Of a DNA stretch of 64,000 bases, positions 1 through 9,367 are shown piece by piece; positions within the stretch are counted from its first letter, which is position 1; the number at the start of each line of letters is the position of its first letter. This DNA is from an uncultured Gelidibacter sp. (GTDB lineage Bacteria; Bacteroidota; Bacteroidia; Flavobacteriales; Flavobacteriaceae), in assembly GCF_947500795.1 (NCBI RefSeq), contig NZ_CANMTE010000001.1, positions 62,001 through 126,000 of the forward strand, in the 5' to 3' direction. The notes beneath the pieces are model-generated. The model did no database searches and was not told the origin of the DNA. It saw only the letters and a program-made list of their open reading frames with translations. Both the position numbers and the translations under genes were made by a program.

Positions 1-235
1 AAGTATGAACGATATCACCCTCCTGATATGTGAAACGTTTTCCATCGTCACTCCACACCACATTTGACGAGATTCTTGGCACAGAACTGTATAATTGTGG
101 CGCCATTTTTTGATACTGATCGTATCCTGGCATGTTTTTTATTTTCCCTTGGGCGTAACCTGTATTGACCGACACCATTGCTGATAATGTCAGTATGCAC
201 AAATGAATGTATGTTTTAAATAGGTTAAATTTCAT
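1..235 (-). CDS. S9-type peptidase, N-terminal fragment (cut by window edge)
   Basis: Only the first 78 or so codons are present; the gene runs off the left edge. The ATG at 235 is followed by a signal peptide ending in GYAQG, so the product is exported. After it comes a stretch with GYDQY, Y-SSVPRISS and VVWSDDGKRFTY, which resembles the start of the beta-propeller of dipeptidyl peptidase IV-like S9 peptidases. The next gene downstream in this window is a complete S9 peptidase on its own start, so the two may form a peptidase pair. Family assignment is inferred from a short piece and from the neighbour. Confidence 0.6.
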   Translation of the reverse strand, partial: MKFNLFKTYIHLCILTLSAMVSVNTGYAQGKIKNMPGYDQYQKMAPQLYSSVPRISSNVVWSDDGKRFTYQEGDIVHT

Positions 236-324
236 GTATTTTATTTTAAAAGTTTAAATGAATTAAGACCCTAGCGCATTTGGAATGAACAAAGAGCCAA
301 GAATCAAGATGTGTTGTTTGTCTC

Positions 325-2232
325 TTATAATGTTTCCTTCAACCATTTGAAGAATTCATTTTGCCATACCAACGCATTTTGTGGTTTTAGCACCCAATGG
401 TTTTCCTCAGGGAAATACAACAGTTTGCTCTTGATGCCCAATAATTGTGCGGCTTGGTAAGCGCTTAAGCTTTGCTCAATTGGCACACGGTAGTCTTTCC
501 CGCCTTGAATAATCAACATAGGCGTGTCCCATTTAGAAACATTAGTAATCGGATTAAATTCGTTGTAAACCTTTTGTGCGGTCATATTATCTTTATCCCA
601 ATACGGGCCACCAAAATCGTGGTTCACAAAAAACAGCTCTTCTGTGGTGCCATACATGGTTCGGGTATCAAAAACACCATCATGAGAAATGAACGTTTTA
701 AAACGTTTGTTGTGAATACCTGCTAAATAAAATACAGAGTAACCGCCATAGCTTGCACCAACCGCACCCAAGCGATCCTTATCCACATATGGCTCTTTTG
801 CAACATCATCAATTGCTGAAAGGTAATCGTCCATTACTTGGCCGCCCCAGTCCTTACTAATCGCTTCATTCCATTCCACACCATGGCCCGGCATCCCGCG
901 ACGATTAGGCGCCACGACGATATAGCCTTGAGAAGCCATCAATTGAAAATTCCAACGGTAAGAATAAAACTGTGATAGGGCTGATTGCGGTCCGCCTTGC
1001 GCATATAACAACGTAGGATATTTCTTAGAAGCATCAAAGTTTGGAGGTAAAATCACCCAAACTAACATTTGTTTTCCATCGGTAGTAGTTACATAGCGCT
1101 TTTCAACTTTAGGCAAATCAATACCATTGTATAAATCTTGATTGATGCTGGTTAAGGCTTTAAAGTTTTTGCTCTTTAAGTTAAAACTGAAAATTTCAGC
1201 GGCATGATTCATATCGGTTCTCGTTACCAACAGCGTGTTGTCTTTTTGGGCAATGATGCTAGTCACATCAAATTGACCTTCTGAAAGTTGTTCTACTACA
1301 GGCGCGATTCGTTTTCTACCCGGATAATTCACTTTAAAAAGTTGAACAGTGCCATCAACCGGCGCCGTGAAATAGATGTCGTTTCCATCCTTACTCCATA
1401 AAAAACTATTCACGGTACCATCCCATCGCTCGGTTAAATTTTGTTTAACACCATTGTTAAGTACAATAATGTCGTTTTTGTCTGCTTCGTAACCATCAGT
1501 TTTCATTTGTAACCATGCCAAAGCGCCTTGTGAGGAAAAAGCAGGATGGGTATCATAACCTTTATTGTCTTCCGTGATATTTATAGTGGACTTAGTCTCG
1601 AGATTATATTTGTAAATATCCGTATTGGTGCTCGTCGCATAGGCTTTGCCCTTTAATTTCTTACTCACATAATAGATGTCTTTACTGTCTGGAGACCAGA
1701 TATAATCTTCGTCGCCACCAAAAGGACGCTGTGGCGTGTGGTGTGGTTCATTTGGCATAAGGTCTGTGCCATCTTCATCTTCAGTACCAACTTTTTTGTA
1801 AAACACATGGTTGTACTTGCCGTCTTGCCAAGTATCCCAATGACGAATATCGAGATCTGAATAAATATAAACATCAGATTTCTCCAATTCTTTGTAAACG
1901 TCGCTGCCTTTGATGTTCTCAATCGCTACTTCATTATGAAAAAGTTTGTAGTTTCCATCTGGCGAAATGTTTTTGTCTATTGCATTAACATCATCTTTTT
2001 CAATTTCGACCATTTCACCTCCATTGACGGGCATTTTGTAGTATTTAGAGTCGAAGTTATTTTCTTGAATGTTTGGTGTTTTTACCTCTAAATAAATAGT
2101 AGAACCTGCTTTGTCTAGTCCCTTAACGCTTAAGCGCTGTACCTTCCATAATAATTCAGGTGTCATTTTTTGTTGTGCAATTACTGCATTACTACTTACT
2201 ATTAAGCTCATAATTAGAAGTGCCTTTTTCAT
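325..2232 (-). CDS. S9 family prolyl oligopeptidase-like serine peptidase, secreted
   Basis: Secreted serine peptidase of 635 residues that probably cleaves dipeptides or small peptides in the periplasm. The chosen start at 2232 gives a clean signal peptide ending VIAQQ; an earlier in-frame start would add 16 polar residues and spoil it. Residues of about 30-390 form a beta-propeller (repeated WSPDSKD- and SKDGNDIYF-like blades) and the last 240 residues an alpha/beta hydrolase. The nucleophile is Ser494 in GASYGGY, with Asp580 in GGKDYR and His612 in ENHW as the likely rest of the triad. Length is normal for the family. The exact substrate cannot be read from sequence. Confidence 0.9.
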   Translation of the reverse strand: MKKALLIMSLIVSSNAVIAQQKMTPELLWKVQRLSVKGLDKAGSTIYLEVKTPNIQENNFDSKYYKMPVNGGEMVEIEKDDVNAIDKNISPDGNYKLFHNEVAIENIKGSDVYKELEKSDVYIYSDLDIRHWDTWQDGKYNHVFYKKVGTEDEDGTDLMPNEPHHTPQRPFGGDEDYIWSPDSKDIYYVSKKLKGKAYATSTNTDIYKYNLETKSTINITEDNKGYDTHPAFSSQGALAWLQMKTDGYEADKNDIIVLNNGVKQNLTERWDGTVNSFLWSKDGNDIYFTAPVDGTVQLFKVNYPGRKRIAPVVEQLSEGQFDVTSIIAQKDNTLLVTRTDMNHAAEIFSFNLKSKNFKALTSINQDLYNGIDLPKVEKRYVTTTDGKQMLVWVILPPNFDASKKYPTLLYAQGGPQSALSQFYSYRWNFQLMASQGYIVVAPNRRGMPGHGVEWNEAISKDWGGQVMDDYLSAIDDVAKEPYVDKDRLGAVGASYGGYSVFYLAGIHNKRFKTFISHDGVFDTRTMYGTTEELFFVNHDFGGPYWDKDNMTAQKVYNEFNPITNVSKWDTPMLIIQGGKDYRVPIEQSLSAYQAAQLLGIKSKLLYFPEENHWVLKPQNALVWQNEFFKWLKETL

Positions 2233-2467
2233 AATTGATTTGTTTATAATTGAATGGTTTTTGGTTGACAGAGAATCCATATTTCGAAATGAAAAAATAT
2301 GATTTTCATAAAGATGCTAAATTTATAAAATTCCTTTGAGATGGGGGAGTGAAGCGCTGTTTATTACTGCTATAAATGCATTTTGAAAATATGAGGAAAT
2401 TACACGGTGAAACCCCGTGACTTTCTTTATGAATGCGGACTTTTAGTAAAAAGGAATATTTAAGGTT

Positions 2468-2980
2468 TTATTCAATTTCAACGCCTTCCGTGGTGAATAA
2501 AAACGATTTATTCCCTAATCCACCAACCATGACGGCCTGAAATATTGGGTTAAGTTTTTCGCTACCGTACCATTCGATGATAAAATTGGCTCCAGAACCA
2601 CTAGTTTCATTACCTTGATCAACCATATACTCAAGGGTTTGAAGCGTATTTAAAAAAATAGGAGCTTTAATGTGTTTTCGCACCAACTTGCCTTTAGTAT
2701 TATAATAATCTATTCGACTAATAAAAAGAGTGTCGGTTTCACTAGTATTGTGAATACTCAATGTAGAGGTCAATAATGTTCTTTCATTCCTCGTCCTCTG
2801 ATAGATGTGGGAATATATTGGAACATAGACCTTCTTTATCTTGAATTCTGCTTCTGTTTTGATGGTATTGCCCAAATGGTGCTTTGTAGAAATTGTTTCG
2901 GTTTTATCGTAAGGTTTTTTAGTGTCGCAGCTCACCAATACACTAACGAAGACAGAAAGAATGATAGGGAGATTTTTCAT
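2468..2980 (-). CDS. DUF3124 family lipoprotein
   Basis: Small exported protein of 170 residues. The N-terminus is a lipoprotein signal with lipobox LVSC (Cys near residue 18), so it should be anchored in a membrane. The body matches the DUF3124 pattern as I know it: VYVPIYSHIY near the start, SIHNTSETDTLFI in the middle, then SGANFIIEW and an AVMVGG stretch near the end. Function of the family is unknown. It stands alone between the peptidase and the SusC/SusD pair, with its own start at 2980 and no close partner. Confidence 0.8.
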   Translation of the reverse strand: MKNLPIILSVFVSVLVSCDTKKPYDKTETISTKHHLGNTIKTEAEFKIKKVYVPIYSHIYQRTRNERTLLTSTLSIHNTSETDTLFISRIDYYNTKGKLVRKHIKAPIFLNTLQTLEYMVDQGNETSGSGANFIIEWYGSEKLNPIFQAVMVGGLGNKSFLFTTEGVEIE

Positions 2981-3109
2981 GTGTAGAGGTCAAAAACTTC
3001 AGTGTCTTGCGCCGTCTAACAAATATAATAAAGAATAATACAGGATTTTTAGGAAAATGCATTGATTTTCAGTTAGATACAGTTCTGCATTATGGAGATG
3101 ACTTAAATG

Positions 3110-3150
3110 AAAAAAAGCCTAAAAAATCTTACGATTTATTAGGCTTTCTG
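3110..3150 (-). terminator. Rho-independent terminator after susD-like gene
   Basis: A stem of about 12 pairs (arms at 3116-3128 and 3133-3145, loop ttac) is followed on the minus strand by a run of T (the A-run at 3110-3115). It lies 70 bases after the susD-like stop and should end the susC/susD transcript. Confidence 0.7.
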
Positions 3151-3215
3151 GTGGTACACATTAGGTGTATCCAAGTGGTAATTGATTAATTTCGATATAA
3201 CGAAAATATATACTC

Positions 3216-4673
3216 TTAGTATCCTGGATTTTGTTGACTCTCAATTTCAGGATTCGCATTGATCTCTTCCTGAGAAATTGGTAACACGGTTTTGTAAAAT
3301 GTGCGATCAATTGTTTTTTCTCTAGTCGAAATTGGCACTCCTCCAAGATCGTCATTAAAGGTGATTTGCTTATTCAATCTCAACATATCAAAAAATCGTT
3401 GTCCTTCAGTGAACAATTCTTTACTTTTTTCATCCAAAATCATATCGATACTAATGGTCTCCGCGGTTGCAGGAGCTAAGTTAGGTGCTCGTTTTCTAAT
3501 CGCTTTAAGATACGTGGCCGCCAAAGCTTTGTCTGAATGAAATGCTGCTTCGGCTGCAATCAGATAAATTTCAGATAAACGAATAACTTTAATATTTACT
3601 GCTGTTGCTGTAGACTTTCCATCGCCAGATAGTGCAATGTCCCCGCTATATTTGTAGCTCGCTCCCATGTGGGTTGGGCCAACTTCATCATAATCAAGGA
3701 CGCCCCATCTTACGTCATTGGTGTCTTCTCCTAAACGGTTCAAATAATAATCACTAGCTATAAATTGACCAATGGCACTTGACGATTTATGTCCGGCTCT
3801 TCTCAGATAAACACTAAGACTTGAGTTGCCTAAATCTGCTTCACTTGGCAGGATTGCCAATTCAAATATAGATTCCGATCCAAATTGTCCAGTCCAAGAA
3901 TTGACCCATTCAGAATTGGAATACAAAGAATAGGCTCCAGAATCTATAATTTCTTGAGCGGCAGCAAGAGCTTCCGGATATTGTTCCATATTAAGGTAGA
4001 CCCTTGCTTGCATGGCCATGTTGGCATAGTAATTTAAATACCCGTTATTCTTGGTTTTTGAAAGGAGTGGCTGAGCTTCTTTTAAATCAGAAATAATTTG
4101 ATTATAATTTTCTGCTACCGTAGCTCGCAATGGTTGCGCTAAAGCATCTAAAGGTTCAAGAATATTAGGCACACCATAGGAGGCTTTGTCATAAGAATAA
4201 GGTTTCCCATAGATGCGAACCAAATCAAAATACATTAATGCCCTTGCTGTTAAGGCTTGTCCCTTTACATCGCTAAAATCAGCTTCCACACCAGAGGCTT
4301 CCAAGCGTTCAATATTTACAATTAGATTATTGGTTTGAAGGATGCTATTGTAAATGCTATTCCAGAATCCGGAATACGATCCGCTGGTTGGTGAATGGTT
4401 AAAGGAATAGAGGCCATCTAAACCTCGTCCCATTGAAAATGTTGTGAGATCTCCTCCTTTGGCGTCCCCATATAATATGAAATTACGACCATAATAATTT
4501 GAGGAAGTCATGTTACTCATAATTCCGGTCAACATCACTTTTGCATCAGCAAGTGTTTTGATAGATGTTGAAGCATCTCCGGAATTACTTGGGGTAACAT
4601 CAAGAAAATCAGCATCGCATGAGCTTAACCCAAGGAATAGAATAATAATTATGACAGATTTTATATTGTTCAT
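3216..4673 (-). CDS. SusD/RagB-like nutrient-binding outer membrane lipoprotein
   Basis: Surface lipoprotein of 485 residues that would cap the TonB-dependent channel encoded just upstream and bind its substrate. A lipobox LSSC (Cys near residue 19) follows a short hydrophobic segment. The chain has the usual SusD order: N-terminal helical TPR-like part (ARALMYFDLVRIYG, AMQARVYLNMEQYPEA), then a loop-rich middle, then the C-terminal SusD block with IRLSEIYLIAAEA and FTEGQRFFDMLRL. It follows the SusC-like gene by 21 bases, so they share a transcript. Two S9 peptidases nearby hint at a peptide substrate, but no specificity can be read directly. Confidence 0.95.
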   Translation of the reverse strand: MNNIKSVIIIILFLGLSSCDADFLDVTPSNSGDASTSIKTLADAKVMLTGIMSNMTSSNYYGRNFILYGDAKGGDLTTFSMGRGLDGLYSFNHSPTSGSYSGFWNSIYNSILQTNNLIVNIERLEASGVEADFSDVKGQALTARALMYFDLVRIYGKPYSYDKASYGVPNILEPLDALAQPLRATVAENYNQIISDLKEAQPLLSKTKNNGYLNYYANMAMQARVYLNMEQYPEALAAAQEIIDSGAYSLYSNSEWVNSWTGQFGSESIFELAILPSEADLGNSSLSVYLRRAGHKSSSAIGQFIASDYYLNRLGEDTNDVRWGVLDYDEVGPTHMGASYKYSGDIALSGDGKSTATAVNIKVIRLSEIYLIAAEAAFHSDKALAATYLKAIRKRAPNLAPATAETISIDMILDEKSKELFTEGQRFFDMLRLNKQITFNDDLGGVPISTREKTIDRTFYKTVLPISQEEINANPEIESQQNPGY

Positions 4674-4694
4674 TTTTCAGTTGTTTTTAATTAA

Positions 4695-7600
4695 TTATAA
4701 TGACAATTCAATTCCAAAAGTATAATTCTTCATAAAAGGGGTTTCCCATCCTCTTGCTGCAAATTGATTTACTTCAGGATCTGCATTTTTATACTTTGAG
4801 AAGGTTAGCAGGTTTGTACCAATTACATATAATCGTACGTTTTCGAGCCCAATTGGATTTATTAATTTTGTCGGTAGATCATAGTTCAATCGGATATTCT
4901 TCAATCTCAGGAAACTTGCATCGTAAATATGTCTTCCACTTTTTTGAATGGCATCTGTTAGGTCTGTTCCTCTAACCATCGGCAATCCAGCATTTGGATT
5001 ATCCTCAGTCCACATATTATCATAAGCATATTGTGAACGGATTCGCTCCCAGTAATATCCATCATCTGCGACATCTTTTTCAGCCCCGTCGTATAGTTTT
5101 CCACCCAATTTGTAGATGAAATCTAAACCTAAGGAAACACCTTTATATTTAACTTGAGTATTTATACCTCCAAAAACATCAGGTATACCATCACCTATAA
5201 TTGTGTAGTTTGCGTCTTTGTAATCATATGTTGCGCCTCTTCCATTAAGAAGAAAGCTTCCAGCTTGAGGATTGTCTTTGTCATTTACATAATATCTACT
5301 CTTGCCGTTAGCGGGATCTACCCCGGCATATTCATACCCATAAAAAGCTAATGTAGATTCGCCTTCCCTGTAAATGTATTGGGCGGTTGCGTCTCCATCA
5401 TTAACCCATATAATATCGGCGCCTTCGCTTAATTCAAGAACTTTTGAATCGACAAAAGATGCATTTACGGAAGCACTCCATGTGATATCGTTAGAACGGA
5501 TAATATCTCCTCCTAAGGATAGCTCAAGGCCTTTATTTCTAATAGACCCAATATTTTTTAGGGTAGAACTAAAACCTGTGATGCGTGAAATTGGCACACT
5601 TTGCAATAAATCTTTGGAGTCACGCGTAAAATATTCGATAGTTCCATAAATTCGATTTTTGAAAAAGCCAAATTCCAAAGCAACGTCTGTGGAGTAGTTT
5701 GTCTCCCAAGATAAATTTTCATCAGCAACATTGCTCAGTACTCCGCCGGCGGTTTCCATATATTTAGCACCATAGCCGGTAAGCGATCTCCATCCAAAAT
5801 TAGAAGGTGGCAATGTACCATTGACCCCGTAAGAAGCTCTCAAGCTTAAGTTGCTAACTGCTTCTACATCCTTTAAGAAAGCTTCTTTACTGATATTCCA
5901 GGAGGCGCCAACTGACCAAAAGTTACCCCAACGCGCGTCTGGACCAAGTTTTGAACTTCCATCACGACGGTAGGAACCAGAAAGAAAATATTTTTTATCA
6001 AAACTATATTCCAACCTAGAAAGGATAGACATCATATTATTGCCCCAGTAGTAAGCGCTAGCATCTGTGTCTCCAGCAGTGGCCACAGTGTGCAAATTAC
6101 TTGAAGGTAAATCTTTACCGGAAGCACGTATGAAATCGGTTTTATTTTTTTCGACTTCATAACCAGCCAAGAAATCTAAGTGATGTGCGCCAAAATCTTT
6201 AGCATAATTCAAGGTGGTTGAAGACACTAAGCTTGTGGTGTTTGTGGACATTTCATTTACGGTGCCAAGGCCTTGTCCATTATAATGTAAACGGCTGTAG
6301 TACAAGTGGTCTTTAGTTTCGATATTATCATAAGAAAAAAGAGTCTGTACACTCAGTTCTGGGAGAATATTGACTTTCAAGCCTTCTATGGCACTAACTC
6401 TTAAAGTTTTAGAGGAGTTTTCCCACTCATTATCGTAGTAGACATTGTTTTGTGCCAAACTACCGTAACGTGCTGTCCACGGTTCGCCAGTTTTATAATT
6501 GGTTGGCCAATATAAGCCCCAAAGAAGGTTACGAGTTTGCTCATAATAGTTAGAACTAAGATTTCGGCTATCATTAAAACCAGATAATTCGGTTTGTGCT
6601 ACATTCACTTTAGCCGTAAATTCTATGTGCTGGCCGATTTTCTGTTCTAAATTAACCCTTCCTGAGATACGTTCATTTCCATTTATTTTCACTCTACCTT
6701 CATCTTTGCTATAAGAAAAAGAAGAATAATAATTTGTGTTGTCACTTCCTCCACTTACTGAAATGTCTTGGGTCTGATTTATAGCAGTTCTGAAATAAGC
6801 ATCTTCCCAATCAAAATATTTGCCTTCCCGATTTTCGATGCCATCGGTCATACCTCTAATGATTAGATTTTCACCTACGCCCGTACCATTCGTTTCAAAA
6901 TAATAGCCATGTTTATTGAACTTAACGTTTAATCGTCTGATAGCATCTGCATTTGCTACTGCGTCATCTTTTCCGTTTGAAGTATTATAGTCATGGAATA
7001 CGCGATATAAATAATTGATGTTCTCCTGCGTGCTGGCAGGCTCATAGTTGTCGGTTGCCCAAGATGGACTAAAACCAACTGAAGATTTCAATGTAATTCG
7101 CGGCACTCCTTTTTTTCCTCTTTTGGTCGTAATCATGACCACACCGTTAGCGGCTCTAGAACCATACAATGCAGATGCTGCAGCATCTTTTAATATGGTA
7201 ATTGATGCGATGTCATTTGGATTCAAGGTGTTCATTATATTATTGGTCACCATAATTTGGTCGGATAGTTGGCCTGAATTTCCTGAGGTCACAGGAACGC
7301 CGTCAATAACATAAAGTGGTTGTGTGGAGGCATTCATCGAGCCAATACCACGAATTTGAATACTGGTTGAGGATCCTGCCTGTCCTGATCCTTTTGTAAC
7401 ATTTACGCCTGGAGCTTTTCCTGCCAATGCATCTTGAAAAGATGCGGCTGGCACGTCTTCAATGTCACCGCTTTTAACCACAGAAGCCGATCCTGTATAG
7501 GTTTCCTTTGTAGACGTTCCATAAGCTACTACAAAGACCTCATCTAAGGCGGTGGCGGATTCTTTTAAAGTAACATCAATAATGCTTGATGATCCCACGG

Positions 7601-7850
7601 TTATCAATTGATCTTCAAATCCTACGCTAGTAAATCGTAAGCTTTGTCCCTCATTGACTTCCAATGAATACTTTCCATCAATATCTGTAACGGCCCCCTG
7701 TGAGGTACCTTGAATAATGATGTTTACACCCGGCAGTGGAAGTTGTTTATCATCGGTCACTGTTCCAGTAACTATTTTTCCTTGTGCAAAACTCAACTGT
7801 GCAAGAAATAGCATTAACAGTGTGAAAAATCGAGTTAGGTTTACTTTCAT
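4695..7850 (-). CDS. SusC/RagA family TonB-linked outer membrane protein
   Basis: TonB-dependent outer-membrane importer of 1051 residues. Order of parts: signal peptide ending SFAQG, a carboxypeptidase-like beta-sandwich domain (VTGTVTDDKQLPLPGVN, residues about 27-105), a plug domain with IRGIGSMNASTQPLYVIDGVP, the SusC signature around NPNDIASITILKDAAASALYGSRAANGV, then a long beta-barrel ending in TFGIELSL. Length is normal. It is first in the pair with the SusD-like gene. The 470-base upstream gap contains a palindrome (TAACA-AAA-TGTTA at 7899-7911) that could be an operator, but no regulator gene lies alongside. Confidence 0.95.
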   Translation of the reverse strand: MKVNLTRFFTLLMLFLAQLSFAQGKIVTGTVTDDKQLPLPGVNIIIQGTSQGAVTDIDGKYSLEVNEGQSLRFTSVGFEDQLITVGSSSIIDVTLKESATALDEVFVVAYGTSTKETYTGSASVVKSGDIEDVPAASFQDALAGKAPGVNVTKGSGQAGSSTSIQIRGIGSMNASTQPLYVIDGVPVTSGNSGQLSDQIMVTNNIMNTLNPNDIASITILKDAAASALYGSRAANGVVMITTKRGKKGVPRITLKSSVGFSPSWATDNYEPASTQENINYLYRVFHDYNTSNGKDDAVANADAIRRLNVKFNKHGYYFETNGTGVGENLIIRGMTDGIENREGKYFDWEDAYFRTAINQTQDISVSGGSDNTNYYSSFSYSKDEGRVKINGNERISGRVNLEQKIGQHIEFTAKVNVAQTELSGFNDSRNLSSNYYEQTRNLLWGLYWPTNYKTGEPWTARYGSLAQNNVYYDNEWENSSKTLRVSAIEGLKVNILPELSVQTLFSYDNIETKDHLYYSRLHYNGQGLGTVNEMSTNTTSLVSSTTLNYAKDFGAHHLDFLAGYEVEKNKTDFIRASGKDLPSSNLHTVATAGDTDASAYYWGNNMMSILSRLEYSFDKKYFLSGSYRRDGSSKLGPDARWGNFWSVGASWNISKEAFLKDVEAVSNLSLRASYGVNGTLPPSNFGWRSLTGYGAKYMETAGGVLSNVADENLSWETNYSTDVALEFGFFKNRIYGTIEYFTRDSKDLLQSVPISRITGFSSTLKNIGSIRNKGLELSLGGDIIRSNDITWSASVNASFVDSKVLELSEGADIIWVNDGDATAQYIYREGESTLAFYGYEYAGVDPANGKSRYYVNDKDNPQAGSFLLNGRGATYDYKDANYTIIGDGIPDVFGGINTQVKYKGVSLGLDFIYKLGGKLYDGAEKDVADDGYYWERIRSQYAYDNMWTEDNPNAGLPMVRGTDLTDAIQKSGRHIYDASFLRLKNIRLNYDLPTKLINPIGLENVRLYVIGTNLLTFSKYKNADPEVNQFAARGWETPFMKNYTFGIELSL

Positions 7851-8217
7851 AATTTAAGTAAATAAATGATTAGTTAATATTTTTTTTAAGTCTCTAGTTA
7901 ACAAAATGTTATGTAGACCTTAACAAATATAGATTTATTTTTATGAAATCCAAATCCCACAATATGGGTAATCAATGCTAAATATGTTAAAGTTTTAAGT
8001 TTCTATTAAATTTTTCAATTTAATTGTCAAAAAAGGGATTTTTAATAGAAGCTTTGGGAATCAATTTAGTTTTTAGTACTAGGAATCAAGAATCTAGTTG
8101 TTGCTTTTAAAGTGTAATAAAACTAATAGCTGAATGAAACCTTTAGAATTATGTTGGTAGTAGTGGCAGGATTAACTACGTTGATCCTGGATATGGGGCG
8201 TTGCTCATTAAAAGCCT

Positions 8218-8252
8218 AAAACCGCGAAGAGCGGTTTTTACGTCTTTTTTTC
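8218..8252 (+). terminator. Orphan terminator-like hairpin
   Basis: Eight-pair stem (aaaaccgc / gcggtttt, loop gaaga) followed by a T-run ending at 8252, in the plus direction. No plus-strand gene precedes it; the closest gene, the SusC-like one, reads the other way. It may end an unannotated short transcript from about 7900-8215. Confidence 0.45.
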
Positions 8253-8290
8253 ATTTGTTAGCTTATGCGCAATTGCGTTGGCAACGCCAC

Positions 8291-8334
8291 AAATAAAAAA
8301 AAGCCTAACAAATCTTATGATTTATTAGGCTTTT
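8291..8334 (-). terminator. Probable original tRNA-Pro terminator, displaced by the island
   Basis: Hairpin with arms at 8302-8314 and 8319-8331 and, on the minus strand, a long T-run. It lies only a few bases beyond the far att copy at 8339. Before integration, the tRNA-Pro 3' end would have sat directly upstream of it on the minus strand, so I read it as the tRNA's native terminator, now 28 kb away. Confidence 0.55.
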
Positions 8335-8338
8335 AGTG

Positions 8339-8355
8339 GTCGGGGTGGCAGGATT
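8339..8355. repeat. Far att site of the island (17-bp copy of the tRNA-Pro 3' end)
   Basis: The 17 bases gtcggggtggcaggatt are identical to 36627-36643, where they form the 3' end of tRNA-Pro. Beyond this core the sequences differ. It marks the left edge of the integrated island. Confidence 0.85.
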
Positions 8356-8863
8356 ATACCCTTTCCCCATAATATTATATATATCAACCAGTTACAGATT
8401 CCGAAACTTTACTGTTAGCCGATTTGTTGACGATATTATAAATGAACTTAAAGTAAAATGCTTTACTTTCTGATGGTGCAAATATATAATTTGTATTATT
8501 TCAAACCAACATAAAAAGTCATTTATTTTATGACTCTTAATACTGCTTCAAATTTGGTTCATTATGCCTAATCATTTCTACTAAATATCTTTAAGTTAAT
8601 CATTCTGGAAACACATTAAATCGAGTAATCAACTATTTCATTATAGGTCTTTTAAGTGATGAACTTCTATAGAAAAATTTGAGGTAGAGAGTATTCATAC
8701 AATATTACCGAAATATAAACGTCGCAAAATATTTTTCGGAAAAGGGACGGCATAAAGCCATCGCTTCTTCCCTCGCTTATTTATTCCGTTTCCTTTCCAC
8801 TCTAAAATTTTGTCTTCCGTTTGGGTTTTGCTCAAATATTGTTTAATCTAAAATCATTTAATT
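8356..8863. other. Left end of the island, no gene seen
   Basis: About 500 bases between the att copy and the first island gene. No convincing reading frame in either direction. The last 170 bases, before the gene at 8864, are richer in C and T runs than the rest and probably hold its promoter, but I could not fix a -7 box with confidence. Confidence 0.5.
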
Positions 8864-9271
8864 ATGGAAACAAAAGTAAAATCAAACGGAACAGCAAAAA
8901 AAGTAAATGCAACCGTTAAAAAGGAAGTTCAAAAGAAGTTGACCGAGGAAGCTATCGGAAAAGCTGTTACACCGGAAAAGCTCGTGGTAGCCAAAAAACC
9001 AGAGATTAATTTGGATGACAGAATTCAAAAGTTTGAAAAATTGAGAGGTTTGGCCACGCAACGTGAACGACTTACGGAAACCTTGAGTGAACTTACCAAG
9101 TTCAATTACAATCAGGACGGTTCAAGTTCCTTTCATATTAGGGACTCACGCAATCTGGAATTCAAGACGACCAACACGAATTTAATCAAGTTGGTAACTA
9201 CACATTTACAGTCCACTTTGGAACAACGTAAATCAGAGATTGAAGAACAGATTCTAAAATTTGAACTTTAA
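8864..9271 (+). CDS. Hypothetical mobile-element protein, Lys-rich
   Basis: Product of 135 residues that I do not assign to a named family. The first 45 residues are rich in Lys, Val and Thr and look disordered; the rest (LRGLATQRERLTETLSELTKF, then LEQRKSEIEEQIL) is predicted helical and could form a coiled coil. No signal peptide or membrane segment. It is the first gene of the island on this side and has its own terminator, so it is likely transcribed alone. A role in island maintenance is only a guess from position. Confidence 0.7.
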   Translation: METKVKSNGTAKKVNATVKKEVQKKLTEEAIGKAVTPEKLVVAKKPEINLDDRIQKFEKLRGLATQRERLTETLSELTKFNYNQDGSSSFHIRDSRNLEFKTTNTNLIKLVTTHLQSTLEQRKSEIEEQILKFEL

Positions 9272-9293
9272 TGAAGCTAATGTCTTCAAATGT

Positions 9294-9328
9294 GAAAGCC
9301 TGCTCGCAAGAGTAGGCTTTCTTTTTTT
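9294..9328 (+). terminator. Rho-independent terminator
   Basis: Stem gaaagcctgctc / gagtaggctttc with loop gcaa, one mismatch, followed by a T-run. It ends the transcript of the gene at 8864-9271. Confidence 0.85.
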
Positions 9329-9367
9329 AATCATATCTGTCTTCAGACAGGTCTAAAATCAAATATT

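Noticed and set aside
3007..3189. Small gene opposite the susD-like end
   Set aside because: It runs through the terminator hairpin and has no family likeness.
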